NCBI GenBank assembly: GCA_019802505.1
Contig: JAFMOC010000078.1
Coordinates: forward strand, 1 to 64,000
Length of the DNA: 64,000 bases
Reading direction: 5' to 3'
Source of the DNA: Corydoras sp. C115
Lineage: Eukaryota > Chordata > Actinopteri > Siluriformes > Callichthyidae
The position numbers and the translations under genes are program-made. Below the pieces are notes generated by a model, which ran no database searches, was not told where the DNA came from, and saw nothing but the letters and a program-made list of their open reading frames with translations. Below are positions 33,401-45,699 of this stretch, piece after piece (positions within the stretch are counted from its first letter, which is position 1; every line of letters starts with the position of its first letter).

Positions 33401-33417
33401 TGTGTTCTGCTTGTGTG

Positions 33418-33945
33418 TTAGGGAGGAAACCCTGCAGGCGCAAGGACGCGCCTTGGTGGAACTCCAGAGTGGACTAGGTGAGATGTCCCGAGCAATCCAG
33501 GCGCTGATGGGCCGTCTCACCGAGATGGAGTGTGGCGGCTCTGTTCCAGGAGCCGCGGGACTGCCCTCTCCACAATCATCGCTCCAGCAGGACACCGATG
33601 TGCCTCCCCCACCCACCACTGCCCCTTACAGCCTGTCAGAACCGGAACGCTTTGACGGGAGCCCGGGTAAATGCCGTTCTTTCCTGATGCATTGTGCCCA
33701 TTATTTTCGCAGCCATCCACATTCCAGCAAGGTGGACAAAATCTCGCTCATTATCTCTCGGCTGACAGGCAAGGCAAGTGAGTGGGCTACCGCCATTTGG
33801 GAGGCACAGGGTCCCGAATGCCGGTCTTTCGCCGCATTTCATCAGGCGTTCCGCACCGCCTTCGCCCACTGCCTGGAGGGAGAGCAGGTGGGCACACAGT
33901 TATACCGGCTATGCCAGGGATCCCAATTGGTGTGGAGTTCCAGGT
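33418..33945 (+). pseudogene. Gag, N-terminal part (chromovirus B)
   Basis: Starts in frame as REETLQAQGRALVELQSGLG, a coiled-coil-like N-terminus, followed by LSEPERFDGSPGKCRSFLMH and DKISLIISRLTGKASEWATA, the capsid-like region of sushi-type Gag. A deletion of roughly 13-15 nt relative to element C near 33925 destroys the frame; Gag continues in the frame open from 33782. The open frame begins before the first ATG, so the true start is unknown. Confidence 0.75.
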
Positions 33946-35848
33946 GCTGGCCGCTCGGACCGGATGGAGCGGTTCTGTCTTCACCGTGATCTTCCGGGAG
34001 GGTCTGCGCCGGGAGCTACAGCGGGAGATCGCCGGACGCGACTCTGGGGCCTCCCTGGACAAAATTATCCGCCTGGCCGTCCTGATGGAGCAGCACCTCA
34101 CCACGGTTTGGCCGGTGAGCAACCCCATGCGTTATTCTGCTGGTCCATCGGGTCGGAGGGACTCCGCCTCGCCACCACCGCCGCGGGCCCAAGATCCCGA
34201 GCCCAGGCAGCTGGATCGTTCCCGGCTGACCCCCCAGGAATGTCGGCGTCGGATTCGTCTTGGGCTCTGCGTTTACTGCGAGAGTCCTGGTCACTCCTTA
34301 CAGGACTGTGAGGTCCGCCCCGACCGCCGTGGTCGATCTCCACCCACTCGTCCTACCGTCGCAGTAAGAGTATCTGAGGTAGTGATTCTGCAAGCCCTGT
34401 ATTTAAAACCTGTTTTATTTTTCAAAGGTTCATCTCGGACGGCTGCTGCGCTGGTGGATTCCGGAGCGGACGGCAACTTTATTGACCAAGGGTTCTGTCA
34501 TCAGTGGGGCATTCCTGAGGTTCTCCTCGAGACCACTTTCGCCATCCAGGCCATGGACGGCAGCCCTTTGCCTTCAGGAGGGGCCAAAAGCTCTACACCC
34601 CTCCTCAGGATGGGGATCGGAGAGGACCATTTCGAGGAGATTAGTATCTCCTCTCCCTCTGTCCCCATCATTTTAGGGTTGCCCTGGCTGAGGCAGCACG
34701 ATCCAGTTATCTCCTGGGAGGAGCTGCGGGTGCGGTCGTGGTCCTCTCGGTGTCGACAGAGCTGCACTCAACATCCCCCTCGTCAGCTGTGCTCGGCTTC
34801 CAGGGTGTCACCGGAGTTTCAGCTCCCGCCTCAGGTACCCGAGGTATATAGGGACCTCACCCAGGTCTTTAGTAAATCGTGTGCTGACACACTGCCCCCC
34901 CATCGCCATTATGACTGCAGCATTGACCTGGCGCCGGGGGCTAAACTACCGCACGCGCGCCCCTACCCCCTCTCTGCGGCCGAGACCCGGGCGATGCACG
35001 ACTACATTGAGGATGCGTTACGTAAGGGCTTCATCCGCCCCTCTAAGTCGCCTGCCGCGTCGGGGTTCTTTTTTGTACTTAAACAGGGAGGGGAGTTACG
35101 CCCCTGTATCGATTTTTGGGAACTTAACAAGGCCACCAAACGCTACCCATACCCGTTTGCGTTGGTCCCATCCAATCTCGAGCAGTTGCATGGGGCGTGC
35201 ATGTTCTCTAAATTGGACCTCCGGAACGCTTACAATTTAGTTCGGATTAGGAAGTGTGACGAATGGAAGACCGCCTTCATCACCACCTCGGGGCACTACG
35301 AATATCGGGTGATGCCTTTTGCTCTCACCAACGCCCCGGCAGTCTTCCAGGCCTTCATTAATGATGTGCTTCGGGAGTTTCTCCACCAGGGGGTGATCGT
35401 TTATCTTGACGACGTCCTGGTGTTCTCGAAGGATCTGTCCTCCCATGTCGCCTTGGTTCGGCAAGTGCTATCGCGTCTCCTCGCCTGCGGGTTGTTCGTT
35501 AAGGGGAAGAAGTGCGTTTTCCACCGGGACTCGGTCTCCTTTTTGGGTTTCATCATCTCCCATAAGGGGATCGAGATGGACCTCGGCAAGGTACAAGTAG
35601 TCATGGACTGGCCGACACCAACTTCCCCCAAGGAACTGCAACGGTTCCTAGGGTTTGCAAATTATTATAGGCGCTTTATTCAAGACTTCAGTCGGATCGT
35701 GCTACGCCTCACGTCTAGCCTCAGGGGTGCTCCCTCCACATTGCGCTGGAGCCCGGAGGCGGGTCGGGCCTTTAAACTGCTAAAACGTTTCACTACGAAA
35801 CCGGTTTTCGCCTTTCCGGACCCTGGGCTTTCGTTCCAGGTCCCCTAG
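33920..35848 (+). pseudogene. Gag C-terminus, protease and RT (chromovirus B)
   Basis: One open frame carrying the rest of Gag (FQVLAARTGWSGS...), the zinc knuckle CVYCESPGHSLQDC, the protease motif ALVDSGADGNFID, and RT with FSKLDLRNAYNLVRI, YRVMPFALTNAPAVFQ and the catalytic VIVYLDDVLVFS, then the RT thumb/connection. It ends 10 codons after FPDPG because a deletion of about 1.6 kb joins it to the segment before the chromodomain. The RT catalytic residues are intact, but there is no RNase H or integrase. Confidence 0.85.
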
Positions 35849-36262
35849 ATACTAATTGGACAGAGACACAGGAGGAGAGCGACTCCAACATCTACACCGT
35901 GTCCTCTCTATTGGACTCCCGCCGGCGCCGGGGCAAGGTGCAGTATCTGGTGGATTGGGAGGGGTTCGGTCCTGAGAAGAGGAGCTGGGTTGCTGCCGAG
36001 TACATCTTGGACCCTGGCCTTATCCAGGAGTTCCACCGGGATAACCCCGACCGCCCCGCCCCTCGGCCTAGGGGTCAGCCGCCTCGCCGAGTTCCATGGA
36101 CCGGGCCTCGAGGGAGCAGTTCCCAGGTGGGACCGTGCCACCGCACACACCCACTCCACAGACACACCCACTTCCTTCTGCTGCACGCTCCGCACCACAC
36201 ACACCCATCTCCACACCTGATCCTAATTCCAATAACCACATATCACCCTCTCCAGACTATTA
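35849..36262 (+). pseudogene. Chromodomain tail of chromovirus B
   Basis: IYTVSSLLDSRRRRGKVQYL, then VDWEGFGPEKRSWVAAEYIL and a proline/arginine-rich end. This is the C-terminal chromodomain of chromoviral integrase, which directs insertion to modified histones in the family. It is orphaned here because the integrase is deleted. Confidence 0.85.
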
Positions 36263-36717
36263 GGTGCAGGTGTGCTCTTCTGATGACAGACTCCTCTTAA
36301 GCCGCCGATCCAGATCCATCGGCGCAGAGTTTTCTGGTTCGCAACGCTCGTTCTATTCCTGACCAACCCATCCTGCTTTCGTTCTGACGAGACCGGCTGA
36401 TGACTTCCTTCGGTTAGCTGACTCGCTGCCTCTTTCCAGGATCACTCTTCTCAGGAGTAGTGGGACTTCGGGGTCTCCGCTTCGCACGCCCCCACCCCCC
36501 CTCGTCTGCATTCCACGCCGCTGACATACGGCATATATGACGTAAGCCGCCGCATACCACGGCTTGTGGGGAGATCTGAATTTCAGTTGGACTATTGAAC
36601 TGTTTTTTCGTTTGTTTGATTTGAATCCCGCTGTGAGGAAATAAAAGACTTTGTGTTTACGTTTTCAAAGACACGTCTCTCTCTCATTTCCTCCGGCAAC
36701 GGGACTCCGACCAACTA

Positions 36718-37799
36718 TAACAGATACTCATGCTACGACTGTAATATATTTGGTTGCTAGAACCTAGAGTTGAGTAGTATATTTGGGATAGAGGAGTTTA
36801 TCAGAAGGACACAGTTGAAAGTTACCATTGATATGGTTTGCAGTCCGCCTGAGAAGGTAGAAGCTTGACTGATAAATTTTATCAATTAAGGTACTGCAAG
36901 TGTGAACTTGAACTCCATGTTGGACGGGGTAAAGCTGTTGAAAGCAATTAGTTAACATATTACAGCAACTTGGTCAACTAATACATGCACACTGGACAGT
37001 AGGGGGAAAATGGTCAATAGCATTCAATTACTATACAGATTGGGCAAAGGGTTTACCAGCCATGAAACCAAAAATATGGCATAATGACTAAATTGCCACC
37101 ATTAACTGAAGGGAGTCAAGTGTGGGTGTTGAAAATTGAATAGTACACAGCAGGTAAGATGCTGTGTTTGGGTGAAGTAGGGGTAATAGCTAGATTAGAA
37201 GGTAAAAGGAGGTGAATATTGATTGAAATAGTGGAAGAGGTTTGAAAGGAAGTACAGAGAACAACATTTTCAAGCATAAAAGAGGATGTATGGGATATTG
37301 TTAAGGATATACCCCATAACTTATAGTTTAACGTCCTTGCCAGCTCTTAAGAGAGCTGATATGAGTTGATATAGACATGGTAAAACTTTTAGAAAGTGTG
37401 GTGACTTATGGCTGGAAGCAACAGAAATGTAATGGAGATAGCAGGTAGGGAATGCATGTGAAGGTCAGTTAGGTGATGTGGTGGAAATTCATAGTTTGCC
37501 ATAAAACAATTGGAAATGACAGTAACACACCATTGTCGTTGCAAATACCCAATTAGCATTTAAACATGGCTATTGATGAGTTAAACACAATTACTATGAT
37601 GACTGCATATAAAAACTTAAAATATAAAAAGTTTTCATATTTTGCACTGTAACTGTAACCTCACTTGGTGACAAGTTTCATGACAAAATGATAAATACAT
37701 TTCAGTTATTGGCACCTTTGCTAGTATTATGGTATTTGATGCAGATTTTATGGCAGAACATTTGGTACTTGATTGTCTTCTGTAGTCCTTAATGAGGTT
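36718..37799. other. Unrecognised stretch; possible integrase-tail remnant
   Basis: The plus strand near 37085-37200 reads MTKLPPLTEGSQVWVLKIE then a stop and more degraded residues, resembling the C-terminal part of a retroelement integrase. This is a weak match by eye. Nothing else is recognised. Confidence 0.3.
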
Positions 37800-38555
37800 T
37801 AAAATTGCAGAACAATGTGTTGTGATTCCCTGAGGTACATGGACTTATCCTCACCTACAGGTTTACAGTTTGATTTAACAGGTGGCTGAATTTAGTGCTT
37901 TATGTCAAGCTTATTATTTCACCCTAAAATTTGCAAATTTAGAATTGTTATGGAAATTATTTAGAAAAAGCTTCTCTGGGTTCCACTAATTGTTATTTGG
38001 TTTGAAATAATTTGATTGGGATGATTTTCACATTTTTGATCTTTGCTTTGCCCTTTTAACCAAAGGAGCCACTAATACTGGTGCTGACCATAGGTCTGAT
38101 TACATAATAAGTCATATAGCATACAATAAAGATAATGAAGACATAAAATAATAGACTAAATGCTTTCTTAAATAGTAAATAGAAGGATAAATTAGTTCAT
38201 TTTCAATCTGCCCCATATAGAGTGTGTGCGTGTATGGGTGAGTGAGTGTGTGCCCAGCGATAGATTGGTGCTCTGTCCTGGGTGTATCTGCCCAGCGCCT
38301 GAAACTTTCTCCCTGTGATGGACATGAAAAACCCCCATGCAACTTTAGTATTTGTAATTACTAAAAACTAGTAATTAAGTGGAAGGTAATGAGATGAGAG
38401 TCTCAGATAAATAAAAAGATTATTATAAAACACAGAACTTGAAAAAAAACACGATATTTTAGGGTAATTCTTGCTGTAACAATATTCTTGGCAATATGAC
38501 AAAACACTTATTTTACCCATAAACATACTACTGTTTTACCCCCTGCACACACCAG
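37800..38555. repeat. 756-bp direct repeat, left copy
   Basis: Matches 43386-44141 with only a handful of differences (for example GAAAAACC/GAAGAACC and TTTACCCAT/TTTACACAT). It begins TAAAATTGCAG and ends CACACACCAG. In the left copy it is followed directly by chromovirus C Gag. Contains a short SINE/LINE tail-like block at 38250-38335. Confidence 0.95.
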
Positions 38556-40406
38556 CAGGACACCGAAGTGCCTCCCCCACCCACCGCTTCCCCGTATAAT
38601 TTGTCCGAACCGGAACGGTACGACGGAAGTCCTGAGAAATGCTGATCCTTCCTCATGCACTGTGGCCATTATTTCTGGAGCCATCCTTTTTCCAGCGAGG
38701 TGGACAAGATTTCTCTGATCATTTCTCGACTGACGGGCAGGGCAAGCGAGTGGGCCACTGCCATCTGGGAGGCACAGGGTCCCGAATGCCGGTCTTTACA
38801 TGCCTTCCATCAGGCATTTCGGACTGCCTTTGCTCACCCTCTTGAGGGCGAGGAGGTGGGTACGCAGCTGTACCGGCTTCGCCAAGGACCTCGTTCGGTG
38901 TCCGATTATGCCCTGGAGTTCCGGGTTCTGGCCGCACGGACTGGATGGAGCGGCTCTATGCTGACCGTCATCTTCCGGGAAGGACTGCGCCGGGAGATTC
39001 AGAAGGAGATTGCTGGACGGAGTTTCGGAGCCTCACTTGACGACCTTATCCGTCTCTCCGTCCAGATGGAACAACATCTCTCCTCTGTTCTCCCGGGTAA
39101 CAGGGACTCTCGCCCTGCAGCGGTTCCCGTGGTAAGGAGGAACTTCATCGCAGCGCCACCTCAGCAGCCTCAGGACCCGGAGCCGATGCAGATCGGACGT
39201 TCCCACCTGACTCCGCAGGAACGTCGGCCCCGGTCCCGGCTCGGACTATGTATGTACTGCGAGAGCTCCTCTCACTCTCTGCCGGACTGCAACGTTCGCC
39301 CGGATCGCCGGGTCCGGTCCTCATCTACACGTTCGCCATCTCCTCGCACTACATCGCCTGTCGTGGTGAGAAATTTTGGGGTTGTGAGTCGGCAGTCGCT
39401 ATGTTTAAAACCTCTATTGTCTTTTAAAGGTTCTTCTCGGACGGTTGCTGCGCTGGTGGACTCCGGAGCGGACGGCAACTTCATTGATCGGACCTTCTGT
39501 CGTCAGTGGGGCATACCGGAGGTGGCCCTCGAGACCACTTTTTCCATCCAGGCCGTGGATGGCAACCCCTTACCCTCAGGGGGGGCTAAAAGCTCTACAC
39601 CCCCCCTCCGGATGGGGATCGGAGGGGACCATTTTGAGGAAATCACTTTTCTCATTATCTCCTCTCCCTCTGTCCCCGTCATTTTAGGGTTGCCCTGGCT
39701 GAGGCAGCACGATCCTGACATTTCCTGGGACGAGCTGCGGGTGCGAGCGTGGTCATCCCGGTGTCGGCAGGGCTGCATCCAACATCCTCTGCGCCAGCTG
39801 TGCTCGGTGTCTGGGGTGCCACCGGAGCCCCGGCTTCCTCCTGAGGTACCTGAGGCTTACTCCGCCCTTGTGCAGGTCTTCAGTAAGACGCGTGCCAACA
39901 CACTTCCCCCCCATCGCCATTATGACTGTGCTATTGACCTGGTGCCGGGGGCTAAATTACCACACGCGCGCCCTTACCCCCTCTCTTTATCTGAGACGCG
40001 GGCCATGCGCGAGTACATTGAGGAGGCTTTACGTAACGGCTTCATTCGCCCCTCCAAATCTCCTGCTGCGTCGGGGTTTTTCTTTGTGCCCAAACAAGGA
40101 GGGGAACTGCGTCCGTGTATAGACTTCCGTGAACTAAATAAGGCCACTAAACGTTATCCCTACCCGTTCCCACTGGTCCCCTCAAATTTAGAGCTTTTGC
40201 ACGGGGCGCGCGTGTTCTCTAAACTAGACCTTCGGAACGCCTACAATCTTGTGCGCATTAGGAAGGGAGACGAGTGGAAGACCGCGTTCATCACCACCTC
40301 GGGGCATTATGAGTACAGGGTGATGCCCTTTGGCCTCACTAATGCCCCTGCGGTCTTCCAGGCCTTCATTAATGATGTGCTTCGGGAGTTTCTCCACCAG
40401 GGGTAA
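38556..40406 (+). pseudogene. Gag, protease and RT start (chromovirus C)
   Basis: Gag capsid-like region (LSEPERYDGSPEKC, stop, SFLMHCGHYFWSHP, then SEVDKISLIISRLTGRASEW), zinc knuckle CMYCESSSHSLPDC, protease ALVDSGADGNFID, and RT up to VFQAFINDVLREFLHQG. Gag and Pol are in one frame, as is usual for this lineage. Open from 38655 to 40406; the frame ends because one G of a G-run is lost immediately before the YLDD motif. Confidence 0.88.
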
Positions 40407-40408
40407 TC

Positions 40409-42922
40409 GTGTACCTTGACGATGTACTGGTTTTCTCTAGAGATCTGGCTTCCCATGTCACCTTGGTTCGGCGTGTTCTATCACGTCTCCTCGCTAATGG
40501 GTTGTACGTTAAGGGGGAGAAGTGCGTCTTCCACCGGGACTCGGTCTCCTTTTTGGGTTTTATCATCTCCCATAAGGGGATCGAGATGGACCCCGGCAAG
40601 GTTCAAGCGGTCGTGGACTGGCCGACACCCAACTCACCCAGGGAACTGCAACGTTTCCTGGGGTTCGCCAATTTTTATCGTCGTTTTATTCAAGATTTCA
40701 GCCGCATTGTGCTGCCTCTGACCTCCAGCCTCAGGGGTGCTCCCTCCACATTGCGCTGGAGCCCGGAGGCGGATAGGGCCTTTAAATCGCTCAAACACCG
40801 GTTTACCACCAAACCGGTGTTGGCCCTTCCGGATCCCGGGCGCCAGTTCATTGTGGAGGTGGACGCCTCCTGTACTGGATCAGGGGCCGTTCTGTCCCAG
40901 TCCACGGGGGGTCTAGCGCAGGCTCGCCCCATAGCTTACTTCTCCCGCAAGTTCCTGCCGGCCGAGTGCAATTACGGTATCGGGGACCAAGAGCTTTTGG
41001 CCATCAAACTAGCTCTGGAGGAGTGGAGACATTGGCTCATGGGGTCGTCCCTTCCGGTGCTCATCCTCACCGATCACAAAAATCTTGAGTACGTGAAAAG
41101 TGCGCGGCGTCTCAATGCCCGTCAAGCCCGGTGGGCATTATTCTTTAACCAATTTGACCTTCAGATCTCGTTTCGTCCGGGGTCTGAGAATAACCGGGCC
41201 GATGCTCTGTCCCGTCTTCACGGCCCCCCGCAATCCGACCCTGATCTCGGGTCCACGATTATTCCTGCCAGCAAATTCTTAGGTCTGATCCGTTGGGAGG
41301 TAGATGCCCAAATTCAGGAGGCGCTGCGCACTGTGACGGTGCCGTCCAACTGCCCTGAGGACAGAACGTACGTTCCTGGTCCGTTCCGCGCTCGTATCAT
41401 CACGTGGGCTCACTCCTCTCTGTGCACTGGTCATCCGGGGGTCCTTAGAACCATCCAGCTTGTCCAACGGAGGTACTGGTGGGAGTCCTTGCAGGCGGAC
41501 GTTCAGTCCTTTGTTCACTCCTGTGCCGTCTGCGCCGCCTGTAAGACCCCCCGGGAACTTCCAGCGGGCAAGCTGTGCCCGTTGCCAGTGCCGGAGCGGC
41601 CGTGGGCCCACATCGCGGCCGACTTCGTGACCGGTCTTCCCTCCTCCAATGGCTACACCACCATCTTCTCGGTCCTCGATAGGTTCTCCCGGGCGGTAAA
41701 ACTTTTTCCCCTTAGGGGGCTGCCCTCTGCGTTCGAGACGGCCGAACTTCTGTTTTCGAGGGTGTTCACTTCGTTTGGGATCCCGGAGGTTATCCTTTCA
41801 GATAGAGGTCCCCAGTTTACGTCAGCTGTCTGGAAGGCATTTTGTGAGAAACTGGGGTCCTCCATCAGTCTCTCCTCGGGGTTCCACCCCCAAACTAATG
41901 GGGCTTGTGAACGCTCGCATCAAGAGACCAACAAATTTCTTCGGATTTTTGCGCACCGCAATCCATCTGATTGGTCGCGGTACCTCCCCTGGGCGGAGAT
42001 CGCCCAGAACTCGCTGCGCCATTCGGCCACCGGCCTCACCCCGTTTCAGTGCGTGCTGGGATACCAGCCACCCTTTGCGCCCTGGAACGGGGAGGTGTCG
42101 GAAGCGCCGGCGGTGGATGCCTGGTTTCAGCGCAGCGAGGAGGTCTGGGGTCAGGTCCACCAGCGGGTCGAAGCAGTAATTCGCAGATACAAACGCCTCG
42201 CGGACCGCTCTCGGGGTGACTCTCCTCGTTACAGTGTAGGTGACATGGTGTGGCTCATTACTCGGGACATCCGGTGTCGTCAGGGTACTCGTAAACTCCT
42301 GCCCCGGTTTCTGGGACCATTCCGGGTCGACGCTATCATTAATGAGGTCACGGTCCGGTTGAAGCTCCCGCACCATTTGCGGGTGCACCCGACCTTTCAT
42401 GTCTCTCTTCTTAAGCCCTTCGTTCCAGGTCCGCTCGACACCAATTGGACAGAGTCCAATAGAGAGACACAGGAGGAAGGCGAATCCAACATCTACACTG
42501 TGTCCTCTCTGTTGGACTCCCGCCGGCACCGGGGCAAGGTGCAGTATTTGGTGGATTGGGAGGGATTCGGTCCAGAGGAGAGGAGCTGGGTTGCTGCCGA
42601 GGACATCCTGGATCCGAGCATGGTCCAAGAGTTCCACCGGGATCACCCCGACCGCCCCGCCCCTCGTCCTAGAGGTCGGCCGCCTCGCCGACATCCACGG
42701 ACCGTGCCTCGAGGGAGCAGGTCCCAGGTGGAACCGCCTTTTTCTGGGGGGGGTGATGTTACACATTCCCGTTCACGCTCCTCCGCTCCGCTCGCTCCTG
42801 CTCACACACCCACTTCACCGACACGCCCACGTCCCGCTGCTTCACGCTCCGTACCGCACACACCCATCTCCACACCGGTTTCTCATTCCACTAATCACAG
42901 ATCACCCTCTCCCGATTATTAG
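40409..42922 (+). pseudogene. Pol continuation: RT, RNase H, integrase and chromodomain (chromovirus C)
   Basis: 837 codons open. YLDDVLVFSRDL (RT catalytic motif) at the very start, RNase H with FIVEVDASCTGSGAVLS, integrase zinc region (HSSLCTGHPG...CAVCAAC), D-D-E core (IAADFVTGLP, VILSDRGPQFTS, GACERSHQETN), a GPY/F-type module (LPRFLGPFRVDAI, LRVHPTFHVSLLKPF) and a chromodomain (VQYLVDWEGFGPEERSWVAA) with a proline-rich tail ending TTAG at 42920-42922. All catalytic residues are present. Confidence 0.92.
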
Positions 42923-43385
42923 GTGCAGGTGTCCTTTTAAGCCGCCGATCCGGATCCATCGGCGCAGAGTTTTTTGATCGACACCACGTTGATGCACGCT
43001 GCATACTGCGATCCCGATCCGCTCCTGTTTGTAGCATCCTGTCTGTTTTCTGGCGAGACTGGCTCTTGTTTATTCTGACTCGCGACTCTTCCCCAGGATC
43101 GCTCACCACGAGAGGAATAACCATCTCGGGTACTGCGCCGTGTATCCATCGACCCCTCTCTCACGTCCGCACGCCACGCCTCTCAGACGCCGCTTCGTCG
43201 TGAGCCGTTTTTTTTTTTCTGCCGACAGAGGGAGGTCGTTTTCTATCTGTTTTGATTGACCTGTTCTGATTTTTTGGTTTTGCTATTATCCCGCTTGGAG
43301 GAAATTAAACACCGTGTTCTACATTTCAACACGACTCTCTCTCTAATTTTTCTCCGGCAACGGGACGCTCAGCACAAGTGTGACA
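42757..43385 (+). repeat. 3' LTR of chromovirus C
   Basis: 629 bp, TGTTACACATTCCCG ... ACAAGTGTGACA. The end of the coding frame overlaps the start of the LTR. It is followed by TAAAA, the probable target duplication, of which the other copy would be 37800-37804. Confidence 0.85.
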
Positions 43386-44141
43386 TAAAATTGCAGAACA
43401 ATGTGTTGTGATTCCCTGAGGTACATGGACTTATCCTCACCTACAGGTTTACAGTTTGATTTAACAGGTGGCTGAATTTAGTGCTTTATGTCAAGCTTAT
43501 TATTTCACCCTAAAATTTGCAAATTTAGAATTGTTATGGAAATTATTTAGAAAAAGCTTCTCTGGGTTCCACTAATTGTTATTTGGTTTGAAATAATTTG
43601 ATTGGGATGATTTTCACATTTTTGATCTTTGCTTTGCCCTTTTAACCAAAGGAGCCACTAATACTGGTGCTGACCATAGGTCTGATTACATAATAAGTCA
43701 TATAGCATACAATAAAGATAATGAAGACATAAAATAATAGACTAAATGCTTTCTTAAATAGTAAATAGAAGGATAAATTAGTTCATTTTCAATCTGCCCC
43801 ATATAGAGTGTGTGCGTGTATGGGTGAGTGAGTGTGTGCCCAGCGATAGATTGGTGCTCTGTCCTGGGTGTATCTGCCCAGCGCCTGAAACTTTCTCCCT
43901 GTGATGGACATGAAGAACCCCCATGCAACTTTAGTATTTGTAATTACTAAAAACTAGTAATTAAGTGGAAGGTAATGAGATGAGAGTCTCAGATAAATAA
44001 AAAGATTATTATAAAACACAGAACTGGAAAAAAAACATGATATTTTAGGGTAATTCTTGCTGTAACAATATTCTTGGCAATATGACAAAACACTTATTTT
44101 ACACATAAACATACTACTGTTTTACCCCCTGCACACACCAG
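43386..44141. repeat. 756-bp direct repeat, right copy
   Basis: Mate of 37800-38555. Here it continues past CACACACCAG into TGGGACACACC, probably the original host sequence. Confidence 0.95.
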
Positions 44142-45047
<906 letters not shown>

Positions 45048-45129
45048 GGTAAGCTGTCCCTGGAGGAGTTTATTAAGAGTGCAAAAAGTGCCCATCCATT
45101 GTGCGACTGTGGCAGTGTGACCCAAGCAG
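45048..45129 (+). pseudogene. Neurocalcin/hippocalcin-type last exon, left part
   Basis: GKLSLEEFIKSAKS, then, after restoring one missing base at about 45090/45091, PSIVRLWQCDPSS. This matches the C-terminal EF-hand end of the neuronal calcium sensor family (NCALD/HPCAL1/HPCA), which ends ...SDPSIVRLLQCDPSSAGQF or SASQF. The exon is cut between two bases of the second serine codon by element 3, and the last residues lie at 48353. The acceptor is not clean: TTTTGTAT stands where TTTTGTAG would be expected. A 1-nt deletion, the acceptor and the insertion together mark it as a pseudo-exon. The SSAGQF ending favours a neurocalcin-like parent. Confidence 0.8.
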
Positions 45130-45484
45130 TGTCACGGTAGTCTACCTCGGGAAGAAGCGGTGGCGCGTAGGAAGCGCAGACCGCCGCGTATACACGCGCT
45201 GAAGGGAGCCAGGCACGCAGGTAGCCGAAAACAGGTTTATTTAAAGGTGCAGTAACACCACAAAACAAGAGGTACAACAGAGACTACGTGACATCAAACA
45301 CAACCAGCCCTGAAGACAAGAAACAATGGACATAAATACCAAAAGACACCCAATCACGTGCACAAGACAAACCAATTACAGAAAAGAGTTAATTAACTAA
45401 ACTAATGAACACTGAACGTTAATTAACTCAAACAAACGGGACGAAACACAAAACAGGTGACAGGTGCCCTAGGCACCTGTTACA
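45130..45484 (-). repeat. 3' LTR of element 3
   Basis: On the minus strand starts TGTAACAGGTGCCTAGG and ends CTACCGTGACA. Poly(A) signal AATAAA near 45237. About 11 differences from the other LTR. Confidence 0.9.
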
Positions 45485-45699
45485 TTACCCCCGCCCCTGC
45501 GGTCGCGCAACGGGGGGACGCGACCAAGAGAAAACAAAAAATAACAGTCCCGGGGGGGGGGGGGTCCTCCGCCCTCCTTGCGCGGGGCTTGGAAAGCGCC
45601 CTCGGGTGGGCGCCCTCTGCGGGTGAGGCGTGCCGAACGCCCTCTGGCTGCAAAGTCCGGTGGACGCCCACAGCGGATCAGAAATGGGCCACGCCCTCT

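Larger units (their letters stand above)
33401..36717 (+). mobile_element. Ty3 chromovirus B, no 5' LTR, internal deletion
   Basis: Sushi-like chromovirus: Gag with zinc knuckle, protease and RT, then a direct fusion to the chromodomain, with RNase H and integrase missing. The 3' LTR (about 36130-36717, poly(A) signal AATAAA near 36640, ending CCGACCAACTATAACA) has lost its start. Close relative of element C (38556-43385). Confidence 0.85.
38556..43385 (+). mobile_element. Ty3 chromovirus C, 5'-truncated, otherwise nearly complete
   Basis: Gag to chromodomain in order, then a G-rich polypurine tract (CTGGGGGGGGTGA) and a complete 3' LTR (42757-43385). The 5' LTR, leader and Gag start are missing: the element begins at the codon for the Q of QDTEVPPPP, joined to the 756-bp repeat. 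Only two disabling changes are visible: a TGA stop in Gag (38643-38645) and a 1-nt deletion in RT (about 40403). Confidence 0.92.
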
